This document shows positions 1 through 12,200 of a stretch of 64,000 bases of DNA, in pieces. How positions within the stretch are numbered: the first letter of the stretch is position 1; the number at the start of each line of letters is the position of its first letter. A program made the translations under genes and the position numbers. The notes below the pieces were generated by a model. That model saw nothing but the letters and a program-made list of their open reading frames with translations, was not told the DNA's origin and ran no database searches. This stretch comes from Patagioenas fasciata. Lineage: Eukaryota; Chordata; Aves; Columbiformes; Columbidae. The stretch is from positions 39,011,501 through 39,075,500 of the forward strand of contig NC_092526.1 of NCBI RefSeq assembly GCF_037038585.1, given 5' to 3'.

Positions 1-145
1 AGACGTATTATTTCAAATATGCGAATAATAACATTTAAGTATGAAAAATGGTAACTTGTATTTTTTGCTTTTAACATGGGGTTAATGCAAAGCATACAAA
101 ATTTTGAATTCAGTTATAAATGACACATTTTTGGCCTTTCAGTAC

Positions 146-281
146 CTTAAACCAGTACTGAAGGTAAATAATGACTATAGCAAATGCACCACAAGTGGTC
201 CAGCTGACCAAAGCAAGAGATAACACCCCACAGAGTCCTCTGGGTGTCAGCAACTTGGTATCTCTTCGAAGTACAGTAGGT
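146..281 (-). CDS. PGAP1: PGAP1 exon 23 (residues 717-762), membrane span; last exon in window
   Basis: Acceptor tttttag (after a T-run), phase 2 in. It encodes [20 protein letters not shown] and then the span [20 protein letters not shown] placed the donor at TTTAAG|gtactg, which restores phase 0. It is a weak donor, and the next exon is off the window, so this boundary is less certain than the others. Confidence 0.85.
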
Positions 282-3200
282 CTAAAAAAAAGAGACAAAA
301 CTGCTGTTATACTCTTGTAACAACATCATAACTACAGTGATCAAAGACTATATCTGTTTTGTGAATGACTGGAAAGAACAAATCGCTCCTGAATATTGAT
401 TAAACACAATTGTACATTCTTCCCAGACAGGAATTTCTCCTTGCTCAGTCCGAGAAACACACAAAGGCTGAAGTTTCTGGATTCTAGCTGATAGAACTAA
501 GATATGAGTATGAAACTGAAACTGCAAAGATGAGCTGAGGTGTGACGAGGGGAACAGAGTGGGAGCAAGTGCAACACAACTATGAAAAGGTCAGTACTTC
601 TTGCACATTCATGGGACGTGTCAGTAGTAAAACAGACACTGAAAACAGAAAAAGCATTGTTTGGAAAACACAATTTTAAAAGCCTTTGCAACAAATGTGG
701 AGAATAACCACGAAAAGAAGGCTAGTCGGCAAGAACAAAGAATTCCACAGACAAATTCTTTGCTGCTGGCCATTATCAGATCATTTCAGAACACTGAGCA
801 AAAGTCAATACTATCTACTTCAGAGAGATTTATGAAAACTTTTTTCATCGATAAATTCAGGATGAGATCACAGCCTGTATAAGGCACTAGAATTTTGAAG
901 TGAACTGGCTGACTTACAGGCAGGCACACAAAATCTGATTATCCTTGGTGCCATCTCAGGGATAAGAGGGTCATTAGGGGTAGTCAACATGGCTTCACCA
1001 AGGGGGAGTCATGCTTGACCAACTTCATTGACTTTTATGAGGACATAACAAGATGGATGGATGATGGCAGAGCGGTGGACGTGGTCTACCTTGACTTGAG
1101 TAAGGCATTTGACAGTTTCCAACAGCATCCTCACAGCTAAACTGAGGGAGTGCGGTCTGGATGACCGGGTAGTGAGGTGGACTGGGAACTGGCTGAAGGG
1201 AAGAAGCCAGAGAGTTGTGGTCAATGGGGCAGAGTCCAGTGGGAGGCCTGGATCTAGTGCAGTGCCTCAAGGGTCAGTACTGGGGCCTGTATCGTTCAAT
1301 ACATTCATCAATGATTTGGATGAGGGAATAGAGTGACTGTCAGCAAGTTTGCTGATGACACCAAGCTGGGAGCAGTGGCTGAAACACCAGAGGCTGTGCT
1401 GCTATCCAGAGACCTGGACAGGCTGGAGAGTTGGGCAGGGAAAAACGTAAAGAAATGTAATAAGGGCAAGTGTAGAGTCTGTCATCTGGGCAGGAACAAC
1501 CCCAGGTTCCAGTATAAGTTGGGGAATGACCTATTAGAGAGCAGCATAGGGGAAAGGGACCTGGGGGTCCTAGGGACAGCAGGATGACCATGAGCCAGCA
1601 CTGGGCACTTGTGGCCAGGAAGGCCAATGGCACAGGGGGTGGATTAGAAGGGGCTGGTCAGTAGGTCAGAGAGGTTCTCCTGCCCCTCTACTCTGCCCTG
1701 GGGAGACCACATCTGGAATATTGTATCCAGTTGTGGTCCCTCAGTTCCAGAAGGACAGGGAACTGCTGGAGAGAGTCCAGCGCAGGGCAACAAAGATGCT
1801 GAAGGGAGTGGAGCATCTCCTGTGTGAGGAAAGGCTGAGGGAGCTGGGGCTCTGGAGCTGGAGAAGAGGAGACTGAGGGGTGACTCATTCATGGGGATCA
1901 ATATGGAAAGGGGGAGTGTCAGGAGGATGGAGCCAGGCTCTTCTCGGTGACAACCAGTGGTAGGACAAGGGGCAATGGGTTCAAACTGGAACACAAAAGG
2001 TTCCACTTCAACTTGAGAAGAAACTTCTTCCTGGTGAGAGTGGCAGAGCCTGGCCCAGGCTGCCCGGGGAGGTTGTGGAGTCTCCTTCTCTGCAGACATT
2101 CAAACCCGCCTGGACACCTTCCTGTGGAACCTCAGCTGGGTGTTCCTGCTCCATGGGGGGATTGCACTGGATGAGCTTTTGAGGTCCCTTCCAACCCCTA
2201 ACATTCTGGGATTCTGTGATTTTCCTGCCTCTGCCCAAGACATTCTCAGTGCTTGCAGGAAATAAAATGTGCTAATGAAAAGAGTATTAATGGAGCTAAA
2301 CCCCTTTAAATTTTACTAAGTGTAGTTTCCAAACTTTGAAGTTCATCACTTCATCACTTAAAAACTAATACTAAAGTTTCTGAGCACCCACTGTAAATAA
2401 TAATAAAAAAAAGACTGTTGAGAAGACATAGCTGATACAACATCTGATATTTGGTAGAATAAGACCAGGGATGGATTTTTAAATATCCATTTACTGGCTA
2501 TTTTCTGAGTAAAGAGCATCCCAACCAACTTTCTGGAGACAGAGAGCTGGCTCAAATCTAGCTGAGGACTGTTATCAGCATGAGAACAGTCCAACCATTA
2601 AAATAGCTAAGCATCTTACCCAATTTACTCATTTACTCCTTCAAAATCCTGTTATCTTCCTTGCTTTTTTAAAAACCCCTTTCATATTTGAATACTCATC
2701 TCTACAAGTGAAAAACATTCCAGTGTTCCTAAATCTATAAAATTAATCAGTCTTGTAGGGGGAAATTAACATCCAAGAAGTTTTTGTTTTACAAACCTGT
2801 TTAAATTCTTCAATGCAGTTTAACCAAGATGAATAATACCAACTATTGCAATGCTTATATTCTCTTATTTAAATATATACATACATTTTTTGAGCTGCTG
2901 AAAAGGGAACAGTCAAGGTGCTTTCTTCTCCCCAAGAACCTTTCTCAAAAACAAACCTAAAAGCTTCACAACAGCTGGCAAAGGAAACAAGAAAGCCATT
3001 TCTGTTCCCTTTCAGAGACGTGGAATAAGGAACACAAGGCAAGCGTCATACTTCATTAGTACTTAACGCTGACAAACTGAGAAGCCTAAACCATTTATAT
3101 TGCAGAATTTGGTCTGCCCAAGCATTCACACTGAATCAAACAGAAAAAACTGATAGGGTCACAGCCATCTAAAAGAGCATAATTATACAGCATAATGTTG

Positions 3201-6200
3201 TTTTACCTAATCAGAGTGAACCATAATGAAGAGAAGAGTCTCAGAGATATAGAGAAAAATACTCCACTCCAGTAGGCAATGCCTGTCCCAAAAAGAAAGA
3301 GAATCAGGGACGCCAGGGGGAACCACGTGTCCTGACTACTCGGTGCAGCTGCATCCACCTCTGGCAGCGACAGCGATTCCCACATTTCTCTAAACCAGTT
3401 AAACCTGCCAAAAACATGAAAGCAGTATTACTTATCACTTCCAATCGCCATTACAGAATGATATATATCAACTAAGCCTCCTACTACAGCCTTTCAACGG
3501 AAATCACAGTCAAGTGCTCGCAACGACTATGGATAAAATAACCCACAGCTTTACTGAAACTTCTGGTTAGGAAACTGTTGTACATAAATAGCTAAGATAT
3601 GCAAACTCACCCCTGCAGAAACACAACGATGCTTATAAGAGGTTCTACTTTGTAGGGTTTAGCTGTCCTAACTAGTTCAAGGGTCAAGTCTGGACACTGG
3701 CCTAGAATCAAGAACAGAAAGCATTTACAGTTATTATTTTGTCATGAACTTTAACACAGAAAATCCACAACAAAAAGCAAATTCAGACAAAGGTTTCAAA
3801 GTTCACTTTAAAGTAAGACACCCCTGTCTTGTAACAGTCCAGTAAGTCAGCATACTTCATCAGCAAGGCCCTTAATTGATGGATCACTCATATTCAGGTA
3901 ATAGGTCAGAAAAGCTTCTAGAAAGAGTAGAGAGTTTATTATAAACACCATCTGAATTTAAACAAAATGCCTTTTTGTCTGAAGATATGTCTAAAAGTTA
4001 GTCTGCAAAACTCATCCGCATGCAAGAAATAAAGTGCTTATGCATATTAACAATATATTTTTAACTTTTAGATGTATTTTAGGTAGACTTCTATTAATTC
4101 TAAGATGTTGCATAACATCAATCATTCTCAAAGAAGGAAGTGAAGAATAGAACAACAAGGAAATATTCTGCTACCACACTACCCACATCAAAACTCAAGA
4201 GCATAAATCCAAGTACCTGCACAAGTTCAATGACACCTGGCTTAAAAAATTCACAAGTAGTATTTCAACAGAAATTGGATTAAAAAAAAATTATAGAAAG
4301 CTACCTGTTGATATCCATGTGCTCAACTGTCCTCCATAAGTAAGAAGAATATTAGAAACAACATAGGCAGGAAGAGCACCAGCATGGAACCTTATTATCT
4401 GAAAGACGAGGATATAAGGATAACTTCTAATTTACATATATAAAAATATTTAAAATACACACAAATATTATCATTAAGCTGGCACAATAATGTAACTGGA
4501 AAATCCATCTTGTAAGATTCAAATAGTTTCTTCTTTTGATGCATAAGTATTTGATAACCACCAGCAGCAATTAACGTTACATGTGGAAAATACTCAGATC
4601 TCTTGTAAATAGCTAATCAAAAGTGTTTTGATAAATGACCAAATTCTTAATGAATGCATTATTTCCAGTCAAGAAAAGCATTAAAAGAATACAGCAGCAT
4701 GTTAATGATGTTTCAGTAAAATAAATTAAAAAATTAAAAGGCCACTTTCCAAGCAAAACCTTCATATAGTCACATATGGTTTTGGGTAAAGAATTTTTGG
4801 AAGCAATTTCACCCGTGTTTTAATTGGCTTCCACTGTCCCAAGTCATGACGAGATATCTGATTAATACACAAGTGCCAAGGTTTTCAATGATCATTCCAT
4901 AGTGTTCCTCTCGGCATCAGGGTGGAATATGAAGAGCCAGAGGAGAGAACGGAAGACGGGAAAACTGCTGTGGGTGCTATGGACATAAAAACCAATCTAG
5001 GACTAGAAGGTTTTCTTACTTGCCCAAGAATCTGCGTAAGTGACGTCTGTAGAATTACCTCGATAAAAAACAAATATTTTATTATTTTATACAACTGTAA
5101 GCATATATAAAAAGTCTTTCATTTTTAAGAAGCCAATTTAAGTATTAGAATACAGCAGTCCCATAACTAAAATGTACAAAAGTTTGTTACTGACTTTTTA
5201 AAAACAATTGCTTTAAAGTTGTTCTCAGAAATGAAAGTTCAATTTTCAACATTACTTCTGCTGTTGCAAAGTATTTTTAACATGCACTACATCTTAAAAA
5301 AGGCCAAACAGACCACCCTTTAGATTTGCTTAGTATTTTTTTTGATTAATTAGCTATGTTTTTAAAGACCGAATTATACAAAAATTATACAGCAATGCAA
5401 AATAGCTATAAAATAAATGTGCATTACTCACTTCATACTGACAGTCTGAGGAAGAGTAAATATTTAGCTCTGGAACCCTGCTGTCATTTTGAGGTCGAGC
5501 AACGTGCAGTTTTGCAGAAATCTCAGTAAGAGATGGAACTCTGAAACAGCAACTTAATTGGTAATCGTTGTCCTTATAATCAGAAAAAGCCAAACATGCC
5601 TTAGTCTTTGACAAGCACACACAAAGCAGAACTAGGACACCAAGTGTCACCGCAAGCTATGACTAAAATGGTACAATGAACTCGTTTCTCCTGTTGCAAA
5701 GAACTACGTAACATTCTTAATCCCCTGTCCTCTGAACTACCGGAGGAACAGTACTTATAAAAGCAGACAAGCAAATTAGTGAGAACTATTAAGCAAACAA
5801 CTTATACAAATTCTTATTCTAAGGAAAAGTCAAAACAACTTTGTGAACAACAGCAGAAAGATAAATGAGGAAGAGATGCGGAAGCCAAACACTTAAGATG
5901 GATGAAACTGTCTCATATCAGGAATTTCACCACAACAGGATGCAAACATTCTTCAAAAACATATCAAATTATAATTGTTAAAGTCCTTACTTTGCTACAA
6001 TTATTGAGTCTTCATGTGACCAGGGTATATGAAGTCTGTAAACATTAGGTTTCCTTTCTGAAATAGAAGATAATTAAATAAAGACAAAATTAATTAAGAA
6101 CACGATGTGGCAACTGTCCCCAAAAACTAAAACGCAAGTAAAACAAAAGTGGCATGTAGATCCCTATACAGTATCCCTGGGCAATTGGCACTGCAATGCA

Positions 6201-9200
6201 CATGACTGTAGTTAATATGGAATAAAAACGACGTTTTTTAACACATGCTGTTACAGAACAGACAGGAAGAAATCAAGGTTTAAAGGCAGGACAGTTATGA
6301 GAAAACCCCTGGTTTTTAAGACACAGCTGTAAACTCAAGATACTAAATCCATGACTTTTCTTTTTTGGAAACAAAGTCCTTTAGCAACCCATTCTGTTTA
6401 GGCTCATGTAGCTCAACATTCACATTTGAGTCCCATAATTAACAAATAAAAATCCTAGCCAAATGTGCTACTCCAGAGAAAAACTCCTGCCATAATGCAG
6501 AATATCCTCCTGAAAGTTGAACTTCCCTTTGCTGGGAAGTACAAAAACCAAACATCTGAGGACTACCTCCACATTTTCCTTCAGTTGTCCTTAGCAAAAA
6601 GTGGCAAGTGAGAGGTATTAGCAGAGACATCCGAGCAGATTGTAACAGTCCTGCACATTACATGAGTGGACTCTTGTTTCCACCAACTTCAGTCTTGGGA
6701 ATTTTCAACAAGCTTTGTTTTATAAATTTATACTTTTAGAAGACTTATTTTTACCTTTGAGTGACTGGCAGTGGCTCTCTACATGAATTTTGAATGCTTG
6801 ATATATCTACAACATAGAAAAAGAAATCATGTTCTCCAAACAACGGTTACATTAGCTTCAAAAATCAAGTAGTGTTCTTACTTGGGTAAAGTGCTGGAGT
6901 TGTACATTATAAAGTAAGCCAGTTGAATTTAATACAATTTTGCTTGAAGAAAGCCCTGTAAAGGATGTATTATTTTCACACATTAGATAAAATTATTTGA
7001 TAACTCACTACATCTTCAGATTATTTTTTTAAGGATATTTATGCTTCTATATCTGATTGCCAAAACCCCCACATTTCTTATTTGTCTGTTACTAACAAAA
7101 GCAGTGTTACCTTTAGCAAAAACAACCCCCAAAAAACTCCCCTGACCATTGGAATTTCTAGACAAATTTATTATCCAAATGTTGGTAATATTAGTTTTCT
7201 ATTTTTTTTTTCCCAAAAGTAACAAGCTATACTTACCAAATGAAAAAATATGTGTTACAGGAAGCTGTTCTGTTCTGGAATCCTCTTGGAAGAATTCACA
7301 GTCCAAAGTATACTGCAATTCAGGATATTAAATACAAATCTAAACCGAGCACAAGACGATAAAGCCTTTGCACTTTGCTCTCACACATTTGCAACAGTGT
7401 CCAAAAAGCTATTCAAATAGCTTACAACAACTAGAATCCTGTTCACATCCCTCCTTCTCAGCTACATCTCTTTTTTTGGGGAGGTGTTGCAAAGGAGAGT
7501 GACTTGTCTACTCTGGATACAATCTCCTAAGCAAAAAGAATCCTTAGTTTGTCTCCTGAAGTTTAATCATTCAAAAGCAAAGCGAAGCATCCAGCAGGTA
7601 TGAGTTGCACCATCTCTAGTAAGTATTTAGTTCACTTGAAAATTATTTCCCATCCCACTGTAAATCCAGTATTTGTTTACTTTATACAAGTAGTCTCCAG
7701 GATTTAACTCTGTACTGCAGTGTAGCAGGTAACATTTCACAGGTGATCTCTTATCTGTCTTTGCTTATCCAGAATGCCATATATTACTAATTTAACTGCA
7801 AGATGTCTCTGTCACAACTATCTGAAGATACACTCATAGACGAGCATTGTAATCCCTTCAGCTGTGAATAAGTTCTTACATCATGACTATACCACAGAGA
7901 CTGTACTTGTGTTGCAGAAAGGCATGTCTGATCTATTTAGACTTTAAATTCCAGTTCAGTGTTCTGCCATTTTCAAGTCAAACTAGATGGGCCTGCCAGG
8001 CCCAGTTGCGTAATCCAAAGTCTGCTGAGATTCACTGCAAGGGTTCCCCTTACTGGGATCCTGAGGGGCCTTGAGTTTATTGTTTCTCCAAGTAACTATT
8101 TAATACACTTCCTTTTCCTTCCATCATAGCATCTGAAAGCTATAAACACACTAAGCAAGCAATTTCTGCCTTTTTTTTTTTTACCTTATTGCCAGTTGTG
8201 GGTGGCACCTGAATGACAATGTGGGACAAAGAAGGATAGTCCTGAAGTTTCAGTATTACAACCTAAAAAAAAAGAAAGAAAGAACCAGAAAAGCCATCAT
8301 TGAATATACCCTTGAGTGTGCCCCGGGCCAGCTCCCAGATGTCCCCCTCTTGTCCCTTTCCTCTGGAATACAACTGTGTGTTTCAACGCTGTGAACAGAA
8401 CGGATCCTTCTCCTTTGATATGTAACCACCTCACCCTCCTACAAGTCATGTACAATACTCACCTTGGTGGTCGGAAGTAACTCAGCTCTCCAGGATAAAT
8501 CAGTAGCTTCCAGGCTGTAAAAATTCGTCAACATTAAAGGATGGACATACTCATTATGCAGTCACTACATCCCGGCAGTGGATTAACAGACTGGCTTTTC
8601 TCCCTCTCTACATTGATTCATGTGATTTTAAATTGAGAACAAGTCTGGCTCTACTGCAGTTAGCTACCAAGGTAATTTATCAAACCGTAATCATTTCAGA
8701 TACTGCAAAAATTAAGCGCAGGTCTAGCTTTGTCATACACACAGCACTGAGCAGTTATTAGCCATGCCACTTCAGACACATAATGAAAACTCTTAATGAG
8801 CTAAAACAGGAGTGGCAGTGAATTAACACACAATTTTTCTAGCATCTTTTAAACATCAAGAGTATCAATTTTTCCTATGGGAACATCTAAAACTTACCAT
8901 ATCAAACAAAAACATTGTTAATTGCCACAGAGCTTGCACCAGTTCTAAAATGGTGTGTACTTAACACACTGAACTGCAACACATTCAGTCATTTTAAGTT
9001 ATGATTTTTAGAATATCAGGATACTCCTGGTTTTTTAAATAGTGTTACACTGACTCGGGACACGCAGTCCACAGGAAATCCACTGTTATTATTATTAGAG
9101 GAGGTTTTAGGCAGCAGTATTGTCTGCAAGAGAGCAACAGGAGTGACTTTTCACCGCTATGAAAGTCACAAATACAGCTTAAAGAAGAAAAAAATTCAGT

Positions 9201-12200
9201 TATTTTATTCTACGTTCACGCAGTAATTTGGAGAAAACCTATTCTCGCCTGCTTTCTTGATGTGCATGAATTATTCACAGTAAGAATTTTACTTGCCTTC
9301 CCAATCCCTTCCTAGGGAGAAGGATATTTCATATGCTTTAAATTCAAATGTAGTCTCACAAGATCCATTTGAATAGAGAACAGGAACTGTTTATACTCAC
9401 CACATTGATGAATTACTGTTCAGACAGCCATAAATCCAGCTACTTGTGTCCTGTAAATCAATACCATGAAACAGTACATTAGTTATATGTGAATGTATTT
9501 ATAAATACACTAAAAAAAAGCAAATCTTTACTACAAACAACGCAGGAGTTAATGCTGATAATCTTCTCCAAAATGTCTATAAGCTGTTTCAGTACACCAG
9601 ATGTCAGCAACCCTTCTAAAAATCCTCTGACAGCAGGTCCTTGGTGCAATGACCTTATTAAAGAGAAAAAAACTCCATCTCACTCCTTTTCTCTTAAGTG
9701 TCTCTGCAGTAGCTATCACTAGAGTGACCAATCTCTCAGAAAAATGTCAAATGCTGAAATGTAAAAAGCAAAGATGATGCTATAAACAGCGACTCTCAGA
9801 TTTCCTCTGTTATTTATAACGAAAGACATCCACCAACTTTTTCTTCTCCATTTCACAATGAAGTCCTGTTCTGTTAACAGCAAGTGATATCCTCCGTTAA
9901 AAGTCTGATATCATAATATTGGAATTACAATTACAAGGACGGAAAGATGAAGCCTAAGAGTGAAAGGTGGTGGTTTCTAGGAACCATTTCAAATAACTTC
10001 CATTTGCCATCTTTTCTGGCGATGAATCAATACATTTTCTAAAAACAGATACAAGGTTAAGCAAACAGACTTTCATTGTTTCTCTTCAAAAAAATATCTG
10101 CCTTACATATGATGCAAGATTCAATTTTCTAATCTTTACTAACTAAAATAAATGCTTCAAGGTATTATCCAAAGTAGTTGGGGAATACTTCAGATTCTCC
10201 CCTCCCTGAGAATTTAAGTGTTCTGAAGCGATAGCACCATGATGCAAATATCTCAGGCACTGTTCTGTAATTCCTGCCCCTCAAGCAGCACTTGTCCTGT
10301 CTTTAAGATATTATAACAAAGGCAAAATTACCCTATTAAAGCACAACTAAGACCACAACAATGTGTCAATATTGAAAGTGCTACTGGGAAGGACAATTAC
10401 AAAAGCACTGGGAATATACAATCTTTTTTCACAACGGCGGAATGAACCTCTTCTTTGGGAGAGGGCGGAGCAGCAACAGGGACAGGCAGGATGGATCAGC
10501 AAAGCATCTCAATTTTCTTGCCACTAATCTAAAACCACATCATTCTGAAAAGCATATTTATCCATCTCCAGTTTGCCAAAAAAGAATTTGAAAAATATTT
10601 CAAACACATTTTGGTTGAATTTTTGTGTCTCGAGCTAAAAATTCAAGAAATGCACATTATCGTCTCTTCTCTCAATAGGAGACAAGTGGGAAGGTGCTGT
10701 TGTCTCACATGGCTTCTATTAGCTTCCACTGCTTAGGGGAACATCTCTGTAGCCTTTCAGGCTCATTCAAATTTTATTATAGGAAAGCAAACCTATAAAA
10801 GAGCTTTCCCAAATTAGACATACAGCTGAATCCTGGCAGCATTAACAATAATTCCTTCATTCAAAATCCTCAATACACACTGGTACTAAATTAAAGGACA
10901 AAGTAATCTAGGGCTAACCAGAACAGAGTCAGAAATAAAACACTCAGGTGGCATTGAAGGTTTCAGACTTTGGACACTAAGTGTGACACACTAAAAGAAG
11001 TATATCTATTACAACATACTTGGCTGTAAATATAAGGATGTCAGTGATTTCAAGAAGTGTTTGTTAAACTGTCTTAAAACTGCAGCAAATCTAAACTAAA
11101 ACAACACAATTTTATAAACAAGCTCCAGACATTAAAGTAGTATTTTCTCACCAACATACTGTTTTCACAGTAAACATGACTGGATGATTTTCTGTGGCTT
11201 GCAAGAGGAAATGTGAAATATTTCCCGTCAGAATCCTTAAAAGAGAGAGGGGAAAAAAATACTTGTGAGGGGCAGAAAAAAAAAGGCCGAAAAACACAAT
11301 CAGGAAAAAAATGTTACTTACATTGTAAACTGAGTAAGTCCATTTCGATGCTTTGACTGTAATCCATGTGTAAGCTCCTAAAAATAAATATGTTTTTATA
11401 CGCCACACTACAGGAACTATCATCCTTATCTCCAAAAATCATACCCTTTACCTGCGGCCAAGGTCTGACCTCTTATCTGTAAGCACTTGTAAACTTTATA
11501 AGCTTTAATCGCACTCAGGATTGCTGCTGCTTAGAATTACACACAACAGTTATCAGTTACACAGGAAACAGCAAAACCCTAGGGTCCAATTACTGCATAT
11601 TAACTGTGAAATAAAAACCCTATGGATCTTGAAACAAAGCTCTCAAGGCAACAAAATAAATAAGAAACTGAATGATACTAATGTAATTAAGGGTGGCTGA
11701 TTAAAGCTGAGGCAACATTAGAAAGAGCCCGAATCTTTGCTCTTGTCAGTCTTTTAAGAAAACTAATACAGAAACTTGTGTAGAAGCAAGTCATTGATGA
11801 AGTAGTGAGTAACACATACAAGAAAACAATAGGTGTTTAAAGGTATGTCTGCAGAAAAAGAACAACACAGAGTAACAAAGAGATCAGAGACACAAACACT
11901 GCAAACTGTCATGCAAGAATCCCGTTCAAAAGGAAACTGCCGCATACCTGTGAGTTCTGTAAAAGCTTCAGGATTTTCCTCAAATATCTTTGCAGGGTGT
12001 CTCACAAAGTGGTGATTCAGTACAGACATCCTCTTCTTTGGATCCTCAGTTATCTACAAAAAGAGAACATTGCCAAATGTTATCAATTTGTGTGATTTAC
12101 AATCATCACATGATGTCACATGGGTGACAGAAAGCATAAGAGATTATTAGAAGACATGGTACACATTATGTTCTAAATTCAATTATCTGAATAAATAAAG

